Source of the DNA: a virus | Strand: one strand, 5' to 3' | DNA: 23,934 bases | IMG/VR virus record: IMGVR_UViG_3300032156_000658 | Location: 1-23,934 of that record | In this document: in pieces, positions 20,559 through 23,934 of the stretch | Position numbering within the stretch: the first letter of the stretch is position 1 | Layout of the letters: each line of letters starts with the position of its first letter | Program-made: the position numbers and the translations under genes | Notes under the pieces: generated by a model | Databases searched by the model: none | What the model saw: the letters and a program-made list of their open reading frames with translations, nothing else | What the model was told of the DNA's origin: nothing

Positions 20559-21662
20559 ATGTCCAGGGACGTACAGCTCGCATACATCTGTCCTCATCTC
20601 ATTGGTGAGGAACGGATTCTTCTTGGGGCCGACCGGAGGACGCTGTACACGTCCAAGCCGATATCGGGACAGTCGCTCATCAAGGTCGTCTGCAACAACC
20701 TGTATCTGGTGTCCCCTTTTACTGGCCTGGTGAATCGGGCAACGGTGACTTCGTACCGGCGCGAGCCTTTCAAGGTCACCCTGGCAAGCCGTGCCCTGGC
20801 GATCCGATCCCAGGTAGGCACCGTCGCCACTACCCTGCCGACGGGATATCTGTCGGCGGCCCAGGTCGTAGCCTTCCTGACCTCGGTTGCCGGGGCCTAC
20901 GTGACGACGACGACATCCACCACGGGGTACATCACCATCACTGATGCCGGGAACCCTGGTCTTGCATCGCGGGTGCAGCTTTCTGGTAGCTCCCTTGAGG
21001 CGCTAGGTTTCGAGCTTCAGTCGGGGGACAAGGGCAAAGTGGTGGTGCCCCCGTGGAGGCTCTACTCACGGAACGCCGTGAACCCGCAGGATGCGGTGGA
21101 CAGCCTCGGGCACTACATCGGTTTCGACTCCCCTGTTTCCCAGGGAATGTACTTCTCGGTGACATACCCGGTCGCCCCGAACCTCTGCCTGCGATGCCTG
21201 ACTACCGAGGTTGAGAACGACTACAGGTTCGATGCCCAGGGGAACCCCCTGATGGTGCAGGACGAAAACCTCCTGTACCAGTCGTGCCTGAAAGTGTTGC
21301 TGACCGAGCTGCGGTCCAACGTCTACTACCCCTGGTACGGATCAACCCTGAACTCGATGATCGGGTCGAAGGTTGTTGGGGGGACGGTATCTGGTCTTCG
21401 GCAGTCAGTGTCGAATGCCCTGACGATGTTCCAGAACCTCCAGACAGCACAGGCCAAGTACCAGCGGATCACTGCCAAGGAGAGGTTGTTCTCGGTGGAT
21501 TACATCGATGTGGCGCCTTCCCCGGATGACCCAACGGTGTTCCTCATCGAGGTGGGGGTGCGGAACTACTCGAACGAGGCCGTGAGCATTACCATTGTCT
21601 ACACGGCCCCGGGTACGTTCGCGTTGCCTGGAACAAACCAACTGTCCATGGGGAACTACTGA
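20559..21662 (+). CDS. Baseplate wedge protein with gp25-like C-terminal domain, 367 aa
   Basis: Predicted virion baseplate protein of a contractile-tailed phage. The C-terminal ~120 residues (from ~235) look like the gp25/lysozyme-like baseplate family: a long helix with conserved aromatics (LLYQSCLKVLLTELRSN), then VYYPWYGSTLNSMIGSK, a helical QNLQTAQAKYQR stretch and final strands (DPTVFLIEVGVRNYSNEAVSI). The N-terminal part has a beta-rich module (TLPTGYLSAAQVVAFLTS ... GYITITDAGNPGLAS ... SSLEALGF). That module resembles repeats in phage tail and flagellar hook-associated proteins. gp25 alone is ~130 aa, so this is an extended version. It is followed at once by the J-like gene (TGATG overlap), the usual order of gp25 then gp6/J in baseplate operons. 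Confidence 0.85.
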   Translation: MSRDVQLAYICPHLIGEERILLGADRRTLYTSKPISGQSLIKVVCNNLYLVSPFTGLVNRATVTSYRREPFKVTLASRALAIRSQVGTVATTLPTGYLSAAQVVAFLTSVAGAYVTTTTSTTGYITITDAGNPGLASRVQLSGSSLEALGFELQSGDKGKVVVPPWRLYSRNAVNPQDAVDSLGHYIGFDSPVSQGMYFSVTYPVAPNLCLRCLTTEVENDYRFDAQGNPLMVQDENLLYQSCLKVLLTELRSNVYYPWYGSTLNSMIGSKVVGGTVSGLRQSVSNALTMFQNLQTAQAKYQRITAKERLFSVDYIDVAPSPDDPTVFLIEVGVRNYSNEAVSITIVYTAPGTFALPGTNQLSMGNY

Positions 21663-23934
21663 TGGCAACCACGGTCCAGATCCTCGGTCCAGATGGGGTG
21701 TTGCGTGAGACGCTAGCCTTCTCGACCACGCAGACATCCCGGTTCTTCACGGGCGTCCTACCAGATGACACCGTGGACGTGGAAGTGTCGGTCTTCGGAC
21801 AGACATTCACGAGCGATGCCACGCTGGTGGCGTTTGCGGACACGGGCTTCGTGGTGCCTAATCCTGCGTCGTACCCCGCAGGACTGGAATTGTTCTCTGG
21901 ATCGAACGTCATCCAGGTCAGAGCAGTCAGTCTGTCCGGGAACCGCAGCAACGCAGCGACGGCCACGGTGATTCTGTTGCCGCCCGCACAGGCGGACGTA
22001 TTCTCGCCTCCCACGGCGATCACCATCGAGCGGCTGGACGGTGCGGTGGAGGTCTCCGCTCAGGGGCTTACCGACACCCGGGTGAGGGGCTACAACTTCT
22101 ACGCGGCGACGACGGCTGGTGGCGGAACGGCAGGCTACCGCCTCATCAACGTCAACCGGGTCATTACGGGGGAACAGATCCAGGAGGTCACTGATATCTA
22201 CACGCTCGTTTCGGACAACGAGAAGAATACCACCGTAGATCCCGTGTACCTCCGGGCGATGATCACCCAGGAAGACAGTGCGGAAACGGTGCTGTCCACG
22301 GACGTGGACAGCAGGGTGGAGATTCCCGATACCGTCACGGACATTCGCACGACGATGACGGTGTCATCGGTCAAGACCATCACCTACTACAAGTTCCGCC
22401 ATTTGCGAACTGCGAATGCCAACTCAACCCCTGCGACGATCTTCAGCGGGACCTTTGCATCCACGCCGGATACCGAGCTTCTCTACTACGTGGTGACGGC
22501 GATCTATTACGACACCACGCTCCAGACCGAGTACGAGTCGTACTTCTCTGTAGAAGTTGCTGGGACACCAGCACAGGTCCGGCAACAGGTCAACGGGATC
22601 ACCACCGTCACCCGGCAGCAGATCCTCGAACAGGCCATTGCCAGCATCTACCGGCAGAACCCTGACATCGCCGTACAACCTGGTGCGGTCACGCGGGATG
22701 TGTTTCTTGATCCGTTCACCACCGAGGCGGAACGGCTCAGGATGCTCCTCGACTTCGTGTACCGGGCCAGTTCCTTCGACACTCTGCTCCTTGTGGACGA
22801 TCCCACGGGATCGGGCATCTCGCAGGACCCGGCAACGTCGGCGTACAAGACTGCCCTGGCGGCGGCGCTGTTCTACTCGAATGTCAACGATGTCCAGAAG
22901 GTCATCGACGCAGCCTTTGACAAAATATCGGCCAACTTCAACAAGTTCCGCCGGGCAGGTACGGGGGCCGTGGGCGAGGCTCGGTTCTACACCACGGTGG
23001 CCCCTACGCAGACGGTCTCGTTCCCCCTGGGCACGGTGATCTCGGGTGCGGGCATCCAGTACAAGTCCACCCGCTCGGCCAGCATGTTGTTCAACCAGTT
23101 GGCCAGCTACTACAACCCGTCCGCTCACGAGTGGTCGGTCACGGTGCCGATCCGGGCCCTGACAACCGGAACCGTCACCAACGTCGGGCCGAGACAGCTC
23201 ACGTCGTCCAACGTCTACGGCATGGCCGTCACGAACGATGCTGCCACCTTTGGTGGGGCCGACGAGGAGTCCAATGCTGAACTCGCTGCCAGGGCCCGGA
23301 TGGCCCTGGCCTCCGTGGACACCGGCACGGACCAAGGCTATGCCCAGGTCGCGGCAGGCGTCCCAGGCACCATCCAGTGCATGGTGGTCCGGGCAGGTAA
23401 CCCCCTGATGCAGCGGGACTACGACACGACCCTGGCCCGGCACATGGGCGGCAAGGTGGACGTGTGGGAACGTGGCCTTCGCAGTGCCACCATCACGGAC
23501 ACCTTCGCCTTCACCTACCAGCGGCTGGACAACGTGCAGTTCGTGGTGATCGGGAACCCCTTGAACTACGTGTTCCGGGCGGTCAACAACGAGATCACCC
23601 AGGTCAATCCAATCGCGGCCATGCTGGACTACCCGACATTGGGCCTCGGTCTCAGGAACGTCACCACGGGTGATTACTTCGACCTCACCAACGTGGTCAT
23701 CCTGAACTACAACACCATTCAGCTCGACTACACCACGATCCCCCAGCCCATCGTGACATTGACGGACATCGTACTGGGCGACATCAGGTTCCGACTGGGG
23801 AACGAGCACGTATTCACCCGTCAGCCGGTCAACAACGTCATGTCGGTCGTGGGCGAGGTGACCCAGACTCTCGACCTGTCCCTGTTCGATCTTGTCCATC
23901 CGAACAGCCCCCTGGGCCTCGGGTGTAGCACACG
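21662..23934 (+). CDS. Baseplate J-like protein (gp6/Mu gp47 type), 3' end cut by window edge
   Basis: The frame from ATG 21662 (TGATG overlap with the gp25-like gene) stays open to the right edge, giving 757 codons so far. The N-terminal ~230 residues look like Ig/FN3-type beta modules (AITIERLDGAVEVSAQGL, RGYNFYAATTAGGG). The next part has TRQQILEQAIASIYRQNPDI and a helical segment. The core has TQTVSFPLGTVISGAGIQYK and GGADEESNAELAARARMALA from residue 531, the conserved G-G-x-D-E-E-S signature of baseplate J-like proteins. GTDQGYAQVAAGVPGTIQCM follows. In myoviruses this protein forms the baseplate wedge ring that triggers sheath contraction. The long antisense frame over it has no recognisable content. 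Confidence 0.9.
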   Translation, partial: MATTVQILGPDGVLRETLAFSTTQTSRFFTGVLPDDTVDVEVSVFGQTFTSDATLVAFADTGFVVPNPASYPAGLELFSGSNVIQVRAVSLSGNRSNAATATVILLPPAQADVFSPPTAITIERLDGAVEVSAQGLTDTRVRGYNFYAATTAGGGTAGYRLINVNRVITGEQIQEVTDIYTLVSDNEKNTTVDPVYLRAMITQEDSAETVLSTDVDSRVEIPDTVTDIRTTMTVSSVKTITYYKFRHLRTANANSTPATIFSGTFASTPDTELLYYVVTAIYYDTTLQTEYESYFSVEVAGTPAQVRQQVNGITTVTRQQILEQAIASIYRQNPDIAVQPGAVTRDVFLDPFTTEAERLRMLLDFVYRASSFDTLLLVDDPTGSGISQDPATSAYKTALAAALFYSNVNDVQKVIDAAFDKISANFNKFRRAGTGAVGEARFYTTVAPTQTVSFPLGTVISGAGIQYKSTRSASMLFNQLASYYNPSAHEWSVTVPIRALTTGTVTNVGPRQLTSSNVYGMAVTNDAATFGGADEESNAELAARARMALASVDTGTDQGYAQVAAGVPGTIQCMVVRAGNPLMQRDYDTTLARHMGGKVDVWERGLRSATITDTFAFTYQRLDNVQFVVIGNPLNYVFRAVNNEITQVNPIAAMLDYPTLGLGLRNVTTGDYFDLTNVVILNYNTIQLDYTTIPQPIVTLTDIVLGDIRFRLGNEHVFTRQPVNNVMSVVGEVTQTLDLSLFDLVHPNSPLGLGCST

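Noticed and set aside
22424-23899. 491-codon open frame antisense to the baseplate J-like gene
   Set aside because: The plus-strand frame carries the J-like signature and is continuous to the window edge. The antisense frame has no recognisable motif.
1-23934. tRNA genes, CRISPR arrays, insertion sequences
   Set aside because: No T-loop-like GGTTCGA context with matching arms, no regularly spaced repeats, and no transposase or terminal repeats were found by eye.

Overview
The window reads as part of the genome of a large tailed bacteriophage with a contractile tail (myovirus morphology). The evidence is a family-A DNA polymerase, a type II thymidine kinase, two NUMOD3-bearing endonucleases of the free-standing homing type, a gp25-like baseplate protein and a baseplate J-like protein, with very tight gene packing (many ATGA or GTGA stop/start overlaps) and many orphan genes. 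Base composition is GC-rich (roughly 60% by eye). The host cannot be named. A small predicted lipoprotein suggests a bacterial host with a lipoprotein-sorting envelope. No tRNA, rRNA, CRISPR array or insertion sequence was seen.

Layout. (1) 2-1592: two plus-strand genes of unknown function, the first cut by the left edge. (2) 1631-7608: a co-directional, mostly translationally coupled cluster. It starts with a 3'-5' exonuclease/polymerase A protein that carries a Cys4 zinc-ribbon-like insertion inside the polymerase domain. Small orphan proteins, a predicted lipoprotein and a tandem cold-shock-domain protein follow. (3) 7633-12907: a giant (about 1,490 aa) SF2/SNF2-like ATPase with a long non-helicase N-terminus, then two small unknown proteins. 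(4) 12939-16667: a 1,242-aa multidomain protein. In order it holds an N-terminal-nucleophile (penicillin acylase/AAT, C45-like) hydrolase, a phosphatidylserine-decarboxylase-like domain, a class II tRNA nucleotidyltransferase/poly(A)-polymerase-like domain and an unrecognised C-terminal domain. (5) 16664-18899: a mostly minus-strand island with thymidine kinase, a NUMOD3 plus PD-(D/E)XK nuclease, a tiny zinc-ribbon protein on plus, and two small minus-strand genes. (6) 18988-23934: plus-strand structural genes (a probable virion protein, a gp25-like baseplate protein and a baseplate J-like protein cut by the right edge), with a GIY-YIG/NUMOD3 homing endonuclease inserted among them.

How the genes fit together. 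The polymerase, thymidine kinase and ATPase point to phage-directed DNA replication and nucleotide supply. The baseplate genes form the assembly module, and the two endonucleases are probably selfish elements in gaps between essential genes. The most unusual item is the four-domain protein: two of its domains belong to families that mature by autoproteolysis, and both it and the giant ATPase carry an RVAxRFL-type motif that I associate, from memory and unverified, with N-termini of large-phage proteins. This suggests a self-processing or virion-packaged enzyme complex. Basis: domain motifs are read directly from the translations; family assignments rest on known motif patterns; packaging and processing are inference.
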